Below, one piece after another: positions 8,090 to 16,600 of a stretch of DNA of 64,000 nucleotides. Position numbers and translations under genes: made by a program. The notes beneath the pieces were generated by a model. That model was not told the DNA's origin and ran no database searches. It was given only the letters and a program-made list of their open reading frames with translations. The stretch covers positions 22,312 to 86,311 of the forward strand of contig DATEGZ010000116.1 in NCBI GenBank assembly GCA_035279905.1, written 5' to 3'. How positions within the stretch are numbered: position 1 is the first letter of the stretch; every line of letters starts with the position of its first letter. The stretch comes from DATEGZ01 sp035279905 (GTDB lineage: Bacteria; Acidobacteriota; Vicinamibacteria; Vicinamibacterales; SCN-69-37).

Positions 8090-9046
8090 CTAGTTCTTTC
8101 GAATCCTGATCGCGTCGGCAAGGATCCTGGCGCGCCGATCGAGTTCGGGACCCATGCGGGCTCTGAAGATATCCATGTCCGCCGGGACGACGCGATCGAG
8201 AACGTCGCCGTGATACACGATGGCATCGTAGACCTGGCCCATGCGGAAACGGGCCAGCGCTGGCAACAGGAGATCGTCAACGGGTGTGGCTTCCCAGCGC
8301 GATCCGGCGATAAGGACGTAAGCGGGCTCCGCACCCAGACCGAAGAGGACGCGGCCCTTCTCCACACCCGTCGTCCTGATGAGCGGCGAGATCGACCAGA
8401 ACTTCTCCTTGCCGTACCGACCCGCGAGCTCTCCGGGAAAACCCGTGCCGAGCTTGTTGCAGTGACCGGCTCCGTAAATCGCCAGGGCCTTGAGATGCGC
8501 GTCGAGGACCTGAGTCGCGATGATCTCCCGGATGTTGCCGCCACGATTCATGAACGGGACGAGGTCTTCGCCGCGGGCGATCTTCGACCAGTCCACCTTG
8601 CTGTCGCCAGCCAGAATCCTGACGCGCTGACTGCGTGGCAGCTTCGCATTCACGTCGTGAATGGCCCGGAGGAGCTGTTCGTAAATCGGACTCTCCCAGA
8701 CTTCGGGATTGGTCGCATCTCGCCAGATCGGCGCCAACTCTTCCCGAGACATTTCCGCGCCGTCGAGCGCAAAGCGATCGAGTAGATCCTGATGTATCGG
8801 ATTCGCCATCTCGACGACGACCGCCCCCACGATTTGCGGGAACGCCGGATGCCTGACGACCGCAATCCGGAGCTCGTTATCGTAGAAGCGATCGTGGTCC
8901 TCGCCGAGGCAGACGACGTCAGCAGTCTTCCACGCCTCGACGATTCGATCGACGACACCACCGTAACGCTGCTGGCTGCGTGCCGTGCCGCCGACGAGAA
9001 GCGCAAGAACCGCCACGATCGAAGCTCGTCGAACAAGCACACCCAT
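8090..9046 (-). CDS. exported ChaN/erythromycin-esterase-like (Tiki superfamily) protein
   Basis: 318 residues with a signal peptide (to about residue 25). The fold is suggested by VCLGEDHD at 45-52, VVVEMAN at 77-82 and GAGHC with His195, the acidic/His positions conserved in ChaN, TraB and EreA-like proteins of the haem-binding/Tiki superfamily. Members bind haem or act as metal-dependent hydrolases. Because it is exported, an antibiotic-inactivating cytosolic role is unlikely. It stands 36 bases behind the lipoprotein gene start candidate at 8053 and may share its transcript. Confidence 0.65.
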   Translation of the reverse strand: MGVLVRRASIVAVLALLVGGTARSQQRYGGVVDRIVEAWKTADVVCLGEDHDRFYDNELRIAVVRHPAFPQIVGAVVVEMANPIHQDLLDRFALDGAEMSREELAPIWRDATNPEVWESPIYEQLLRAIHDVNAKLPRSQRVRILAGDSKVDWSKIARGEDLVPFMNRGGNIREIIATQVLDAHLKALAIYGAGHCNKLGTGFPGELAGRYGKEKFWSISPLIRTTGVEKGRVLFGLGAEPAYVLIAGSRWEATPVDDLLLPALARFRMGQVYDAIVYHGDVLDRVVPADMDIFRARMGPELDRRARILADAIRIRKN

Positions 9047-9099
9047 CGGTCACCTCAATCGGTACTAGACCCGGAGCACGGGCCGACGTGTCACGGTCT

Positions 9100-9288
9100 T
9101 CACGCGGCCTCCTTGGGGGGCGGATTGTCAGTGACCACAATGATGAACGTGGCGATCGGACCGAGGAGAAGCGAGGCGAGGAACCACGCAAGACGGCTCC
9201 GTCCCTTGGCCTGCGCAAGTCCGGCGTTGATGAGTGCCAGCGTGCCCCAACCAACCACGTAACCGCGGCCAAACATTCCGATATCCAT
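9100..9288 (-). CDS. small membrane protein, two helices
   Basis: 62 residues from the ATG at 9288, chosen because GAGGTG sits seven bases upstream; a start at 9306 would include that ribosome binding site. Two hydrophobic segments (about 9-27 and 34-55) are joined by a basic loop (AKGRSR), and a short PPPKEA tail follows. No family recognised. Confidence 0.6.
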   Translation of the reverse strand: MDIGMFGRGYVVGWGTLALINAGLAQAKGRSRLAWFLASLLLGPIATFIIVVTDNPPPKEAA

Positions 9289-9397
9289 TCGAATCACCTC
9301 ACCCAACTCACTTGGCGGCTCAGCATCGCATCAGGCGGCGCCGGCTGCAAGCTGGTCAGACCGCACGACCGTCGGGGCATTGTGCCGCCATCGAGGA

Positions 9398-9435
9398 CTT
9401 TAATATTTAACAAGTTTGTTTACAATTGAACGGTC
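9398..9435 (+). promoter_or_regulatory. AT-rich promoter/operator of the ArsR-SRPBCC operon
   Basis: An isolated AT-rich stretch in GC-rich DNA. It holds a TACAAT -10 box at 9421-9426, only nine bases before the ATG at 9436, which implies a leaderless or nearly leaderless transcript; no Shine-Dalgarno sequence is visible. Directly upstream is the inverted repeat AACAA-GT-TTGTT (9409-9420), a plausible operator for the ArsR-type regulator encoded next. Inference from position and symmetry. Confidence 0.5.
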
Positions 9436-9780
9436 ATGGCCGTTCAACCCGCCGCGCGCGTGTCCGGCGACGATCGCCTCGATCTGCTGTTTCACGCCCT
9501 GGCCGATCGGACCCGCCGGTCGCTGCTGGCGCATCTCGCCCGGAAACCGGCGAAGATCACCGACCTCGCCGCACCGTTCAACATGTCTCTGCCGGCCGTC
9601 TCCCGGCACATCCGGGTGCTCGAGCAGGCGCGATTGGTTCGACGAACCGTCGACGGCCGCGTCCATCACTGCTCGCTGGACGTGAGACCGCTCAAGACGG
9701 TGGATGCGTGGCTCGAGCACTATCGGGGCTTCTGGCAGGGCACGCTGGAGGCCCTCGCGAAGTACGTCGAAACGCCATGA
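9436..9780 (+). CDS. ArsR family winged-helix regulator
   Basis: 114 residues: LFHALADRTRRSLLAHL (helices 1-2), then the recognition region MSLPAVSRHIRVLEQARLV and the wing VDGRVHHCSL. No metal-binding CXC motif is present, which places it with the non-metal ArsR group (HTH_20) that pairs with SRPBCC proteins. Its stop overlaps the ATG of the SRPBCC gene (ATGA), so both come from one coupled operon, probably autoregulated through the inverted repeat upstream. Confidence 0.88.
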   Translation: MAVQPAARVSGDDRLDLLFHALADRTRRSLLAHLARKPAKITDLAAPFNMSLPAVSRHIRVLEQARLVRRTVDGRVHHCSLDVRPLKTVDAWLEHYRGFWQGTLEALAKYVETP

Positions 9781-10208
9781 TCACGCTGGTCGTTCGCCGA
9801 ACGATTCGCGCGTCTCCCGAGCGTCTGTTCGACGCGTGGACGCAGCCGGCTCACCTCTTGAAATGGTGGGGGCCGGCAGGCGTCGAGTGTCTCGATGCGC
9901 AAGTCGATGCCCGAGTCGGCGGCCGGTATCGAATCGCCAATCGGCTGCCGGACGGTCGCGTTCTGTGGATCGCCGGAGAGTTCGAGCGCGTCGAGCCCCC
10001 ATCCCTGCTGGTCTACACGTGGCGCGTCGAACCACAGGAGACCGCCGAGCGCGTGACCGTGCGATTCGAAAGCCGTGACAACGCGACCGACGTCGTGGTC
10101 GTTCACGAGCGAATCGCCGATGCGGCCACGCGCGACATGCACGACCGCGGATGGCGGGAATGCCTCGAAGGTCTCGAGGCATTCATGAGTGCTCCAACGC
10201 CGCGCTGA
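9777..10208 (+). CDS. SRPBCC/AHSA1 domain protein
   Basis: 143 residues of the START-like helix-grip fold: RRTIRASPERLFDAW with PAHLLKWWGP near the start, GRYRI and EFERVEPPSLLVYTW in the middle, GWRECLEGLEAFM in the last helix. This is the usual partner of HTH_20 ArsR regulators; the pair may sense or bind a hydrophobic ligand. Cytosolic. Confidence 0.85.
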   Translation: MITLVVRRTIRASPERLFDAWTQPAHLLKWWGPAGVECLDAQVDARVGGRYRIANRLPDGRVLWIAGEFERVEPPSLLVYTWRVEPQETAERVTVRFESRDNATDVVVVHERIADAATRDMHDRGWRECLEGLEAFMSAPTPR

Positions 10209-10236
10209 AGTCATCGTTCAAGGAGCCGGAACCATC

Positions 10237-10755
10237 ATGTCCAGATCACTGTCACGCCGCGAACTCCCGCTCTGCCTCGCTTCGCTCTATCTCGGCAGCG
10301 ACTTGCTGCCGCGCGCGCTTGCCCACGGAAGCGACGACGTGACGCGCAACGACGAAGCGATCCATCAAGTCGTCACGTTCAACGCCACCGCAAAGCGCGT
10401 CTACGACGCGCTGACCGATCCGGTCCAGTTCACCAGGATGACCACGTTCAGCACGGTCAAGAACGCGCCGCCGGCGATCATCGGCAAGGCCGCCGGCGAC
10501 AGCTTCTCGCTCTTTGCCGGACACATCGTCGGACGTCACCTCGACCTCGTGCCGTCCCAACGGATCGTGCAGGCCTGGCGCGTGGCCAACTGGGACGCCG
10601 GCGTGTACTCGATCGCTCGATTCGAGCTCGCCGAGCGCGGCGGGCAGACGACGATCTCGTTCGAGCACCGGGCATTTCCGAATGGCGAGGCACAGCACCT
10701 CGCCGAGGGATGGACAGCGAACTACTGGGATCCGCTCAAGAAGCACCTGGGATGA
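10237..10755 (+). CDS. exported SRPBCC/AHSA1-like protein with Tat-type signal
   Basis: 172 residues. The start at 10237 was chosen because AAGGAG lies about 14 bases upstream and it gives an SRRELPL twin-arginine-like motif followed by a hydrophobic stretch and ALAHG cleavage site. The remainder is an SRPBCC domain (VTFNATAKRVYDALTDP, then HLAEGWTANYWDPLKKHL at the end). An exported START-like domain is unusual; a periplasmic lipid or small hydrophobic ligand is likely. It follows the ArsR operon by 28 bases and could be its third gene. Confidence 0.75.
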   Translation: MSRSLSRRELPLCLASLYLGSDLLPRALAHGSDDVTRNDEAIHQVVTFNATAKRVYDALTDPVQFTRMTTFSTVKNAPPAIIGKAAGDSFSLFAGHIVGRHLDLVPSQRIVQAWRVANWDAGVYSIARFELAERGGQTTISFEHRAFPNGEAQHLAEGWTANYWDPLKKHLG

Positions 10756-10765
10756 GCGGCAGCGC

Positions 10766-11176
10766 TCAGCCGCGATAGATCGCGCTGATCACGACGCCGA
10801 CGACCACCCATTCGATGGAGTACGCGACCGCCTGGAACAGCGTCAGCCGGCTCCCGATGTTCAAATTGACGTGATTGTGGAGGACGAACGAGCCGAGCGC
10901 GTACGCGGCGATCAGGAGCCCGTACTCCCCACCCGCCGACAGGCCGGCGCCCGTCGGGTGAATCATGGCGAAGATCACGGCGAGCGCCAGCATCGAGATC
11001 AGCATGCCCAGCATGCCGAGCGGCATGACGCCTTTCATGGCCTCCTGCGATCGGTAGACCGCTGTGTACTTCATGAACTCCGCCCGCATCGCGGGATTGG
11101 TGAAGAAAAGACCACCCAGGGCAAAGTAGGCGATGAATGCGCCGAGTGCTGCGACGATGACGCGTGCAATGTTCAT
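10766..11176 (-). CDS. four-helix integral membrane protein
   Basis: 136 residues with four predicted membrane segments (about 4-25, 52-72, 84-100, 113-133), Met- and Gly-rich. Similar in layout to DUF1761-type small membrane proteins, but I do not recognise the family with certainty. Its start overlaps the stop of the zinc-ribbon gene by four bases, so they form an operon. Confidence 0.6.
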   Translation of the reverse strand: MNIARVIVAALGAFIAYFALGGLFFTNPAMRAEFMKYTAVYRSQEAMKGVMPLGMLGMLISMLALAVIFAMIHPTGAGLSAGGEYGLLIAAYALGSFVLHNHVNLNIGSRLTLFQAVAYSIEWVVVGVVISAIYRG

Positions 11177-11433
11177 GTTCGCTCAGGCTCCTGGGCAAAC
11201 CACTCAATCCGGCCGCACTCCGCGCAGATGAGCGTCGTCGCCGACGGATCCGCCCAGTCGAGATTGAGAAACGTGGCGCCCGCCGAATTCATGAGCGCGC
11301 GCCCCAGGATGAACTTCTGATGCTCGCAATGCGGACATCGGATCGTTCTGCCGGCGATCTGGTACTCACCCGGGCCAGTGGCCTCTTTGTAGCTCGCGAC
11401 GCCAACCTTTAACGCGTTCAAGAAACGGCCCAT
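11173..11433 (-). CDS. zinc-ribbon protein
   Basis: 86 residues with two CXXC pairs, CPHC near 33-36 and CAEC near 70-73, giving a four-cysteine zinc ribbon. The intervening part is strand-rich. Proteins of this type are usually small soluble nucleic-acid or protein-binding modules. It is the first gene of a two-gene operon with a membrane protein. Confidence 0.65.
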   Translation of the reverse strand: MGRFLNALKVGVASYKEATGPGEYQIAGRTIRCPHCEHQKFILGRALMNSAGATFLNLDWADPSATTLICAECGRIEWFAQEPERT

Positions 11434-11451
11434 CGTGCCTCCTGGGAAATC

Positions 11452-12771
11452 CTACCCGCCGCACTCACATCGATTCTCTTTCATCTCCACGGTCGCGCAG
11501 ACGGACGGAGCGAACCATGTCTCGCGCCACTGGCCGTTCGATTGATCGAGCTTCACGACGTAGTGCCGCAAGCCGACGTAAATGCCGCCATCAGGGGCGC
11601 GGACCATCGCGCTCGCCGACAATTCGCCGATGCGGCTTTGATGGAGCTGGGTGACGACGCCTCCTGGCTCTACGGACCACAACGCGGACTCAGTCAGGAT
11701 CAGCAGCCGATTTCCGTCGATGAGCCAGACGTCAGGCTCTGCATCGAGCACCGCCACCGGCTCGAGCGTCCAGTCAGTCTTGCTTTGAACCAACCGGAAG
11801 ACTCGCCCGGAACGCCCCGTGAGGTGGTCCAAACCCATCAGCACGAGTTGCTCACCGCCGACGGTGGGCAGACCCAGGACATTCTCCGCCCGGAACGGAT
11901 CGGCCGGATTCGCTGGCGCGGTCGGACCGGGTCGAATCCGCCGGCTCGTGGTGCCGTTCCGGTTGAACCACCAGAGGCCTCCACCGAACTCACCGAGGCT
12001 GAAACCCACGATCCATCCGTCAGAAACGGGCACGGCCCAGCGATCGCCCGCACGATCGCGACCGGGCGAGACTCGGAACGGGAGAGGATCAAGATGTTCG
12101 CGCATCCCGATTCTTGTTGCGTACGGGACCCCGTCTTTTACTGACGTGGACCAGAACAAATAACTGAAGCTTGTGCACTCGAGCTCCCTGGCCGATGGCG
12201 GGCCGGGACGCGTGGTCCATGCCGGAGACGCCAACGGCCCGCTCAGCACGTCGCGGACCTGCACGCCCCGCGCGGCAGCGTCGAGAAACGTCGGACTGTT
12301 CACACTGATCATCCGGAAGTCGTACTGCCGGCAGTCCGGGTCGCGGCAGACCCCAGCCATCCAGATCTCGATCTCGTCGTCGCCGATTCTCACGCCCTGC
12401 CAGCTGACGAAGAGGTCTTCAAACCGCTGCTTCGCCACGGCGGACACGACCTCGCCGCTGAAGATGCGCGAGTACTGGCTGACACAGCGAGCCGCGCTCG
12501 GGATCTCGCGTTCTGCGAGTGGAAGGACGCGAAGAGGGTACGTCGCGAGCGCACACACGGCCTTCCGGTCGCCAGCCGCAACACTCTGCTTCAACGAGGC
12601 GAGGAGATGCTTGACGTCCTCGACTCTGACGCCAGCGAGGTGTTCGATCCGCCACTCGACAGTTCCGCGCTGCGGCGCTGCGCTGCCGGGACTGGCCTGC
12701 CGGATATCGGGAGCGGCCGTGGCGACCAGGATCGCCAAGGCACTCAACAACGAAATGCTCGCGGGCTTCAT
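11452..12771 (-). CDS. exported protein with N-terminal small domain and beta-propeller-like region
   Basis: 439 residues from the ATG at 12771, which gives a signal peptide (SISLLSALAILVATAA). Residues 40-150 form an alpha/beta domain with conserved cysteines; the rest is built of short strand repeats with W and GG turns (for example PDGGIYVGLRHYVV), as in beta-propellers. It ends in a cysteine-rich tail (CECGG). Family unknown. It follows the 12789-13250 gene by 17 bases. Confidence 0.6.
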   Translation of the reverse strand: MKPASISLLSALAILVATAAPDIRQASPGSAAPQRGTVEWRIEHLAGVRVEDVKHLLASLKQSVAAGDRKAVCALATYPLRVLPLAEREIPSAARCVSQYSRIFSGEVVSAVAKQRFEDLFVSWQGVRIGDDEIEIWMAGVCRDPDCRQYDFRMISVNSPTFLDAAARGVQVRDVLSGPLASPAWTTRPGPPSARELECTSFSYLFWSTSVKDGVPYATRIGMREHLDPLPFRVSPGRDRAGDRWAVPVSDGWIVGFSLGEFGGGLWWFNRNGTTSRRIRPGPTAPANPADPFRAENVLGLPTVGGEQLVLMGLDHLTGRSGRVFRLVQSKTDWTLEPVAVLDAEPDVWLIDGNRLLILTESALWSVEPGGVVTQLHQSRIGELSASAMVRAPDGGIYVGLRHYVVKLDQSNGQWRETWFAPSVCATVEMKENRCECGG

Positions 12772-12788
12772 ACCGCCGCCGGCCTCAG

Positions 12789-13250
12789 TCAACGAAACGT
12801 CGTGAACGTCGCACGCACGCCGCCAAGTGTCGGCTCGGACTTGAACACTCGAGCCAGGGCATGATGAGCCAACTCCACCGTCTGCTCGTCGATCCATCGG
12901 ACGCGCAACTCTGGGCCTCCACCGTCGCCCGGCGGCGCGCTGCCGTGATCCGCGTCGGCAATGAACAGATTGCCGCTGCCGCCTGGCATTCCCGCCCGTG
13001 TTGGAACGATCGACGCCTGAGTGCTGAAACTCGTGGTCGCGCCACAGTCGCGCTCGAAGACGATGACCTTGAGCTTGCCGTCCGGCGATGGATACTCGGC
13101 GAGCTTCTCGTTGCCGCAAGGATTGACCAGGCTTGGAAGCGCGAACAACAACAGAATCAACAGTCCGCAAGCTGCAAAGAGCCAGGTCCACCAACGACGA
13201 TCGAGCCGTCGCCAGAACTCACGAGCACTGCCTTCTAAATCCCTGCCCAC
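12789..13250 (-). CDS. membrane-anchored protein, DUF5412-like
   Basis: About 153 residues. There is one membrane helix (WLFAACGLLILLLFALP) and then an extracytoplasmic domain that opens with the CGNEKLAEYPSPDGKLK pattern and a second cysteine (RDCG), a pairing seen in small DUF5412-like proteins. No ATG lies upstream of the helix in this frame; GTG codons at 13250 and 13253 are the only starts and fall inside the last codons of the molybdopterin gene, so coupling is likely. Function unknown. Confidence 0.55.
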   Translation of the reverse strand: MGRDLEGSAREFWRRLDRRWWTWLFAACGLLILLLFALPSLVNPCGNEKLAEYPSPDGKLKVIVFERDCGATTSFSTQASIVPTRAGMPGGSGNLFIADADHGSAPPGDGGGPELRVRWIDEQTVELAHHALARVFKSEPTLGGVRATFTTFR

Positions 13251-13990
13251 CACGCGTACCCGTAGTTCGCCGCTGACTGCCCGCTGCCGTCGCCAAATCC
13301 ATCGAGCGAGTCCGTCACGACGATGCGGTCGACGAACTTGACGCTCTTGTAGCCAAGCTGGCGCGGCACGCGCAGGCGCAGCGGGCCGCCGAACGGCACG
13401 GGCAGATCGGCGCCGTTCATTTCCCAGGCGAGCAACGTCTGCGGGTGCATCGCTTCGTCGAGGTCGATGCTCTCCCACCAATCGGGATCAGACGAGTAGT
13501 AGACGATCCAGCGCGCGTCCGGGCGCACGCCGATTGAATTGAGTACCGCGGCGAGCGGCGTGCCGGTCCACTCCGCGACGTACGACCAGCCCTCCTCGCA
13601 GACCACCTCGGTGATCTGCGACCGCCGCTCCATCGCGCGCAGGTCGGCGATCGAGAGCGAGGTCTTGCGCGCGACGTGACCATCGACCTCGAGCCGCCAG
13701 TTGATGAAGTTCTCCGATTGATGACGCGTGAAGGCTTCGGTCGGCTTCGCGATGCTGTTCGCGAACGGCTTCGCCGAGATCATGCTGCGCGGGAACTCGC
13801 GCGCGTGGGCGTTGCGGCCGAACAGACGATGGGCCGCGTAGGACAGCGTCTCGCCCGGGCCGTAGATCGAGCGCCAGTCGGGCGGAATCAAGCCGAAGCG
13901 GCGGCCGGTCGAGGCGAGCGCCGCGCCCGCGACTCCAGTACCGGCGACGAGGCCTCCAAGCAGGAGCGAGCGGCGGGTGATCGTTTTCAC
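13235..13990 (-). CDS. Tat-exported molybdopterin-dependent oxidoreductase (YedY/MsrP-like)
   Basis: 251 residues. Starts with TRRSLLLGG, a twin-arginine signal. The sulfite-oxidase-type molybdopterin domain is recognisable by RLEVDGHV, the molybdenum-ligand cysteine at 131 (TEVVCEEGWSYVAEWTG), and GGPLRLRVPRQLGYKSVKF near the end. The GTG at 13990 overlaps the stop of the cytochrome b gene (GTGA). By analogy with YedYZ it would receive electrons from the membrane partner and reduce a periplasmic substrate such as oxidised methionine; substrate is inferred only. Confidence 0.85.
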   Translation of the reverse strand: MKTITRRSLLLGGLVAGTGVAGAALASTGRRFGLIPPDWRSIYGPGETLSYAAHRLFGRNAHAREFPRSMISAKPFANSIAKPTEAFTRHQSENFINWRLEVDGHVARKTSLSIADLRAMERRSQITEVVCEEGWSYVAEWTGTPLAAVLNSIGVRPDARWIVYYSSDPDWWESIDLDEAMHPQTLLAWEMNGADLPVPFGGPLRLRVPRQLGYKSVKFVDRIVVTDSLDGFGDGSGQSAANYGYAWWAGI

Positions 13991-14706
13991 GAGGGCGTCT
14001 CCGAGGCGCCGGTGATCATGGCGCGGACGCGCGGGCCGAATCCCGCAAGGATGACCATCACGACGTGAACGAGCGTAAAGAGCACGAGCGCAATCGTGAC
14101 GAAGAAGTGAATCGTTCGTGCCGATTGGCGCCCGCCGAGGCTCGTCACGGTCCACGGAAACACGGCGGTAAACGCCGGCGCCATCGCGAGACCGGTCCAG
14201 ATGACGAGCGGGAACAGCACGAAGACGACGAGCAGATACGAGAGGCGCTGCAGCGCGTTGTACGACGAGAGATCGCCGAACGCGGACCGTTTCAGGCGCA
14301 CGTGTTCGACGAGGCTCGAGCCGAGCGCGCGCCAGGAACGATCCGGCTTCGTAGGCACGAGATTGCGCCCGAAGTGACCAGTGCGCAAGCCTGCGATCAG
14401 GTACCAGACGCCCGTTATCAGCGCGAGCCACGCGGCCTGGAAGTGAAGGAAGCGACTCCACCCGTTCTGGTCCGGCAAGACGTACTTGTAGCCCGTCGGC
14501 ACCGTCCCGCGCGACGAGGGCACGGGAATCGTGAACAGCGGGGCCGTGTTGACGTTGCCGGTTTCGCCCCAGTAGAAGCGCGGGTGGGAGAGGAGCACTT
14601 CGACGCCGGTGATGAGCAGCGCAAGAAATGCAATCGCCGTGAGCCAGTGCGTCACGCGCACGAAACGCGCGTGGCGCGGCGTTGCCGTCGTCCGGGTCAT
14701 GGTCAT
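13987..14706 (-). CDS. cytochrome b561 / Ni-hydrogenase-type membrane subunit
   Basis: 239 residues with four main membrane helices. Histidines suited to haem ligation occur in VTHWLTAIAF, FLHFQAAWLA, IHFFVTIAL and LVHVVMVIL. This is the b-type haem anchor that commonly delivers quinol electrons to a periplasmic oxidoreductase. Overlap with the molybdopterin gene marks it as that enzyme's membrane partner. Confidence 0.85.
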   Translation of the reverse strand: MTMTRTTATPRHARFVRVTHWLTAIAFLALLITGVEVLLSHPRFYWGETGNVNTAPLFTIPVPSSRGTVPTGYKYVLPDQNGWSRFLHFQAAWLALITGVWYLIAGLRTGHFGRNLVPTKPDRSWRALGSSLVEHVRLKRSAFGDLSSYNALQRLSYLLVVFVLFPLVIWTGLAMAPAFTAVFPWTVTSLGGRQSARTIHFFVTIALVLFTLVHVVMVILAGFGPRVRAMITGASETPS

Positions 14707-14744
14707 CGCGCTCGTGTATGCGCGACTCTACCGCAGTTCGGCTG

Positions 14745-15125
14745 TCACGCCTCGGCGATGACCGCGATGGACACCTTGAGCCCAGGAACCTTCACGGGCA
14801 GTTTCGCGCCCTGCCGGGCGGGCGGATCGACAGGAAACCACCGCAGCCATTCCTCGTTCATGCCGGCGAAGTCCTCCTCGTCTGCCAGGACAATCGTCGC
14901 GCTCACGATCTTGTCGAGCGCGCTGCCCGCCTCCTCGAGGATGGCCGCGATGTTCGTCAAGCACTGACGAGTCTGCTCCTGAATCGTGGCGCCCTTGATC
15001 TGCCCGCTCGCGGGATCGACCGGGGCTGTGCCGGACACGAAGATCAGTCCTGCCGCTCTGACCGCCTGACTGTAGGTGGCGGGCGGTTTGGCGGCTTTGG
15101 GTGTGTAGATGATGTGGCGAGGCAT
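14745..15125 (-). CDS. RidA family protein (YjgF/YER057c/UK114)
   Basis: 126 residues with the RidA fold: PPATYSQAVRAAGLIFVSG at the start, QTRQCLTNIAAILEEAGS in the central helix, then a variable C-terminal third. The Arg of the deaminase site normally found near residue 105 is not clearly conserved (the stretch reads PPARQGAKL, with Arg present), so imine/enamine deaminase activity is possible but not certain. Cytosolic. Confidence 0.85.
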   Translation of the reverse strand: MPRHIIYTPKAAKPPATYSQAVRAAGLIFVSGTAPVDPASGQIKGATIQEQTRQCLTNIAAILEEAGSALDKIVSATIVLADEEDFAGMNEEWLRWFPVDPPARQGAKLPVKVPGLKVSIAVIAEA

Positions 15126-15156
15126 GGTCTCTCTGATTAGGCCTCGAAGCCCGCGC

Positions 15157-15726
15157 TCATTTCGCTTGCTCAGGGAAGATCGACCACGAGAACGCGCCGC
15201 CGGTGCATGTGTTCGCGGCGGCGTCCGTCAGCGTCAACGTTCCGCTGCCGCTGCCGTCGAGTCCGGGCGCCGTCGTGCCGAACACTCCAGCCACGAACGC
15301 GGTGCCTTGCAGCGATGCCTGCCCGTTGAACGTCACCCGCAGATTCCACGCCGGGCCCGAAAACAGTTCCGGAAGATGAATGGCGGTTCCGGTGATGGTC
15401 CCGGCAACCGAGATCGCGCCGGCAATCACGTTCGCGCCGGACTGGTGAAACCGCGCCTCGACGTCGCCTGATGCGCTGCCGGCGGCCGTCGCGACCCATT
15501 CGTTCGCGCTCGCCGCGACATTGATGCGCGTGTAGACGAGCGGAAGCACGCCCTGCCCGAGTCCGGCGCATGGCCCCTGAAAAACGATCCTGAGGACCTG
15601 CGGCCCGGTCTGAACGATGTTGGCGGCGTTGTTCTCCGGCGAGGCCGGACTCGAGCCGCACCCCGCAAGCAGGCTGCACGCCACGAAGAGCAGGATGACT
15701 GGCCGAAGGTAAGGCCAAATGTTCAT
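15157..15726 (-). CDS. lipoprotein of unknown function
   Basis: 189 residues from the ATG at 15726 with a lipobox LLAGC (Cys23). The mature part is beta-rich with Gly, Thr and Ala repeats (GTITGTAIHL, GSGSGTLTL) and two cysteines. Comparable small lipoproteins are common in Acidobacteriota; no family recognised. Confidence 0.65.
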   Translation of the reverse strand: MNIWPYLRPVILLFVACSLLAGCGSSPASPENNAANIVQTGPQVLRIVFQGPCAGLGQGVLPLVYTRINVAASANEWVATAAGSASGDVEARFHQSGANVIAGAISVAGTITGTAIHLPELFSGPAWNLRVTFNGQASLQGTAFVAGVFGTTAPGLDGSGSGTLTLTDAAANTCTGGAFSWSIFPEQAK

Positions 15727-15740
15727 GACCAGACCCCTCG

Positions 15741-15943
15741 TTATCGAGCTGGACGACGCATTCTCCAGCCAGCAAACAGCGGGATCGCGAACGTCAGCGC
15801 GTAGTAGAGATAGACGTCCAACTTGTAATAGCCGTCGGGCGGCTTGAACGCTTTGACGATGAAGAGGTAGTCGCCGGCAACCGCGATCAGCAGCCACACC
15901 AGAAGCCCCAGCCAAAAGCGTCCTTCACAAACTGTCTGCTCAT
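15741..15943 (-). pseudogene. small two-helix membrane protein gene with a -1 frameshift
   Basis: The ATG at 15943 follows a strong AGGAGG and opens MSRQFVKDAF, then stops after 18 codons. One base shift at a run of four T restores a frame reading FWLGLLVWLLIAVAGDYLF and a second helix ending in RMRRPAR with TAA at 15741-15743. The span is 203 bases, exactly one short of 68 codons. Either one T is missing by mutation or assembly error, or the run is a slippery site. The reconstructed product is 67 residues with two membrane helices. Confidence 0.65.
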
Positions 15944-15954
15944 CGAATGACCTC

Positions 15955-16599
15955 CTAACACTGTGCGACCATGTCTCTGCTCGCGGTGAGGACGTACCCC
16001 AGGAGAATCGCGCCGGCCACCGGCAACGCCAGGTCGGGCGGAATGCCGAGGATGAACGCCGCAGAGCCGCCTATCGCGGCCCAGAGGATCGGGATCAGGC
16101 CGAGGACGCGTGCCTCGTTCCGAGGAGCCAGGAGCAATAGGCCTGCGGTGAGCAGGGTCGTCGGGCAAGGGACACCGAAGCTCGGAAATCGAGGAGCGTG
16201 AAGACCGAACATCAGGCCGGCGGCGGGATACGCAAGTGAATAGAAGATGAGGATCGTGCCGGCGATTCCCCAAATGGAACGTTGCGGACTGAACGTGAGC
16301 CGAGACCGACCCACGCCGCGCCAGACCAACAACGCCGCCTGGATGAGGAACACGGTTCCGAAGAGAACCGCCGCCGGATTGATTCGGCGGAAATAGATCA
16401 GGTGATACACGGTTCCAGACCACGCCCAGTGAACGGCGAGGAGTCCGGCGAGGAGCCGCGATGTGCTTCCAGACGGGCGATAGAGCCGGACGACTGCGAA
16501 GGTGGTGGCGATCCACAGCGCAACAAGGACAGGCCAAAGGGCGCGATTGTATTCGCCAAAGAGGTCGAGAAACTGTTCCTGCGTGAAGGGCAGAGTCAC
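15955..16599 (-). CDS. DUF6064 family membrane protein
   Basis: 214 residues with the family's N-terminal PFTQEQFLDLFGEYN motif followed by about six to seven membrane helices. Start is a GTG at 16599, one base after the TAA of the next gene upstream (16601). Function unknown. The frameshifted small membrane protein directly follows. Confidence 0.8.
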   Translation of the reverse strand: MTLPFTQEQFLDLFGEYNRALWPVLVALWIATTFAVVRLYRPSGSTSRLLAGLLAVHWAWSGTVYHLIYFRRINPAAVLFGTVFLIQAALLVWRGVGRSRLTFSPQRSIWGIAGTILIFYSLAYPAAGLMFGLHAPRFPSFGVPCPTTLLTAGLLLLAPRNEARVLGLIPILWAAIGGSAAFILGIPPDLALPVAGAILLGYVLTASRDMVAQC

Positions 16600-16600
16600 G

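Noticed and set aside
8090..9046. Erythromycin esterase (antibiotic resistance)
   Set aside because: The His/Glu pattern is shared by the whole Tiki/ChaN superfamily and the protein has a signal peptide; resistance cannot be claimed.
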